Assembly: GCA_900545455.1 (NCBI GenBank)
Contig: UQZF01000159.1
Coordinates: forward strand, 1-6,382
DNA: 6,382 nucleotides
Origin: an uncultured Eubacteriales bacterium
Lineage (GTDB): Bacteria > Bacillota > Clostridia > Lachnospirales > Lachnospiraceae
Direction of reading: 5' to 3'
The notes beneath the pieces are model-generated. The model was not told the DNA's origin, made no database searches, and worked only from the letters and a program-made list of their open reading frames with translations. Of this stretch, positions 4,771-6,382 are shown in pieces. Every line of letters begins with the position of its first letter. Positions within the stretch are counted from its first letter, which is position 1. A program made the position numbers and the translations under genes.

Positions 4771-6382
4771 ATGGATAAAACACGGGACAGACGCACATAC
4801 GCCGACAAAATTTCGGGAATGTTCGTGAGGGAGGTCGGAGCGGTAATAGTTGTTATGGCACTTGTGGCGGTGGCTTGCAGCTTGTTTTTTGCATTTCAAT
4901 CGAGCAAAAACAGTATGAGCAACATTTTAAACGAGTACCAGAAGCAGATTGATGGCTACATATCGGAGGTCAGGGGCGAGACGGAGGCACTGGCAATATC
5001 GATGCAGACGGGTTCCTTTGCAGGCTATGAGGAGGAGCTGTCGATGGTTGACGCACTCGCGGATTCGGATGACAGAATTGCGGCGGCTTACTACTGCCAT
5101 AACGATGAATCGCTCTCGTACAGCGGAGGCTGGATACCTGATGCGGGAACGGTATTTACTAACAGGGAATGGTACACGAAGGCTTGCGAGGGCGGCATAT
5201 ACATTACAGAGCCATATATCGACCAGGTGAGCGGACAGTTCTGTATCACCTTCTCAAAAGCGGTCATAAAAAACGGACAGGTTGCAGGAGTTGTCGGAGT
5301 TGATTTCCTTATCGGAGATATAGTTGAGCTTGTGCAGCAGTCGGATGTCGGATCGGGTTATCTCATACTCTCAAGCGGGGCTGGAACGATAATGGTTCAT
5401 CCAAACGCCGAGTATGCTCTGTCAACCGATAACAGCGTCACCATAAGTGGTGCGGGCAACGGGAGATATTCCTCGCTGCTCTCGGTTGGAAAGAACCATG
5501 TGATCAGCGACTATACGGGCGGGTTAAAGGCGGCTATGTCGTCAGTGTCGGACGTGTCCGGCTGGATGCTGTCGATAGTGATACCGCTCACGTCGATATA
5601 TATGTCAATCATCGTAATTCTCATTGTCATTATAGTCGGAAGCGTGGGCTCGGGAATCATAATAGTAAGGTACAACAAGGCGAGATGTAACGTATGGTTT
5701 GCACCTATTAAAAATGTCAGTGAGATGGTGCCGGAGCTTGCCAAGGGAAATCTTGACATAGAATTTAATGATGATTCGGATATTGAGGAAATATCGGTGC
5801 TCAACAATTCGCTTAATACCACGGTGGTACAGCTGAGACATTATATAGAAGATATTTCCTCCGTCGTTTCCGCAGTTGCGGAATGTAACCTGACCGTCAG
5901 CCCGAAGAATGATTACAAGGGTGACTTTATAAGCATAAGAACGGGACTTGTCGAGATTCTTGATAAGCTTAACGAGGTCATGCTCGGAATTAACGGAAGA
6001 GCGGATACGGTTGTAGATTTTTCCGACAGGATAAGACAGAGCTCCGAGATGGTTGCGTCGGGCGCATCTGAGCAGTCGATGGCAATTAACAACCTGACGG
6101 AGAATGTCAAGAGCCTCGATGAACAGATAGGAAGAATTGTTGACAATACCAACGGTGTCGCGGGGCTTGTGGATGACACCAATTCGGGGCTTGAGGACGG
6201 CGGAAGGCGGATGAATGAGCTTGAGTCCGCAATGACCGTCATTGAGGATAAGACCAACCAGATTGACAGCATAATGCAGTCAATCAATGATATTGCCGAG
6301 CAGACCAACCTGTTATCGCTTAATGCCTCAATCGAGGCGGCAAGAGCAGGGGATGCGGGCAGAGGCTTTGCGGTCGTCGCAG
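4771..6382 (+). CDS. Methyl-accepting chemotaxis protein with dCache sensor domain (3' end beyond the window)
   Basis: The frame stays open from the ATG at 4771 to the window edge, giving 537 visible residues. AGGAGG at 4760-4765 lies 5 bp before the start. The protein is a membrane chemoreceptor that controls the CheA kinase through CheW. It has a first membrane segment at about residues 22-42 and an extracellular dCache_1 domain at about 45-262. The second membrane segment spans about 265-299. A HAMP domain follows at about 303-360, then a second HAMP-like unit at about 361-410 (ECNLTVSPKNDYKGDF). The coiled-coil signalling domain runs from about 411 to its conserved tip, QTNLLSLNASIEAARAG (511-527). 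The sensor has Arg132-x-Trp134-Tyr135, Tyr149-x-Asp151 and Asp178, spaced as in amino-acid-binding dCache domains. The return helix and any C-terminal CheR/CheB docking peptide are outside the window. Receptor identity is very sure; the ligand class is inferred. Confidence 0.93.
   Translation, partial: MDKTRDRRTYADKISGMFVREVGAVIVVMALVAVACSLFFAFQSSKNSMSNILNEYQKQIDGYISEVRGETEALAISMQTGSFAGYEEELSMVDALADSDDRIAAAYYCHNDESLSYSGGWIPDAGTVFTNREWYTKACEGGIYITEPYIDQVSGQFCITFSKAVIKNGQVAGVVGVDFLIGDIVELVQQSDVGSGYLILSSGAGTIMVHPNAEYALSTDNSVTISGAGNGRYSSLLSVGKNHVISDYTGGLKAAMSSVSDVSGWMLSIVIPLTSIYMSIIVILIVIIVGSVGSGIIIVRYNKARCNVWFAPIKNVSEMVPELAKGNLDIEFNDDSDIEEISVLNNSLNTTVVQLRHYIEDISSVVSAVAECNLTVSPKNDYKGDFISIRTGLVEILDKLNEVMLGINGRADTVVDFSDRIRQSSEMVASGASEQSMAINNLTENVKSLDEQIGRIVDNTNGVAGLVDDTNSGLEDGGRRMNELESAMTVIEDKTNQIDSIMQSINDIAEQTNLLSLNASIEAARAGDAGRGFAVVA

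Noticed and set aside
4625..4828. Open frame of 67 codons on the plus strand in the divergent intergenic region
   Set aside because: It has no ribosome binding site, covers the phosphatase promoter, runs out of frame into the chemoreceptor gene, and gives a peptide without recognisable features.
4757..4828. Alternative ATG at 4757 for the chemoreceptor
   Set aside because: It overlaps the ribosome binding site, is in a different frame and reaches a stop after 23 codons. The ATG at 4771 opens the long frame with the membrane segment.
5913..6308. Serine- and leucine-rich open frame of 131 codons on the minus strand opposite the chemoreceptor
   Set aside because: It is the antisense of the heptad-rich signalling domain; the Ser/Leu-rich composition is a by-product of the GAG/AAG/GAC-rich sense codons.
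1..6382. CRISPR arrays, insertion sequences, attachment sites, tRNA genes
   Set aside because: I saw no regularly spaced direct repeats, transposase motifs, terminal inverted repeats or cloverleaf-like segments on either strand.

Overview
The window looks like a chromosomal segment of an anaerobic Gram-positive Clostridia member, most plausibly a motile, plant-polysaccharide-using Lachnospiraceae. This is inferred from strong AGGAGG-type ribosome binding sites, codon use rich in AGA/ATA/AAG/GAG at a roughly balanced base composition, a lipobox lipoprotein of a type common in that family, and a clostridial-style chemoreceptor. No species can be named from the sequence alone.

Layout. Positions 3-53 hold the last 16 codons of an unidentified upstream gene. 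A 47-bp gap follows, containing a small palindrome that resembles a CcpA catabolite-response element. Next come two same-strand genes separated by 32 bp: a 794-residue lipoprotein that joins a beta-propeller-like N-terminal region to an ABC-type extracellular solute-binding domain (101-2485), and a leaderless GH28 glycosidase of the polygalacturonase/rhamnogalacturonan hydrolase family (2518-3771). This pair ends at a strong hairpin that works in both orientations. It is shared with a convergent PHP-family histidinol-phosphatase-like gene (complement 3789-4613), whose last codons form part of the hairpin. A 157-bp divergent intergenic region carries a good sigma-A promoter for the phosphatase gene and, less clearly, one for the next gene. 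From 4771 to the window edge runs a methyl-accepting chemotaxis protein, cut off just after the conserved tip of its signalling domain.

How the genes may work together (inference). The lipoprotein would capture a pectin-derived oligosaccharide at the cell surface for an ABC importer encoded elsewhere. The cytoplasmic GH28 enzyme would then hydrolyse the imported oligomer. The cre-like site fits repression of this unit when preferred sugars are present. The phosphatase is probably a separate housekeeping gene for histidine synthesis. The chemoreceptor carries the residue pattern of amino-acid-binding dCache domains, so it is probably an amino-acid sensor rather than a pectin sensor. I found no CRISPR array, mobile element, tRNA, rRNA or defence system, and nothing that clearly amounts to a new system. 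The most unusual points are the GH28 active-site variation, the propeller-plus-binding-domain lipoprotein, and the terminator built into coding sequence.
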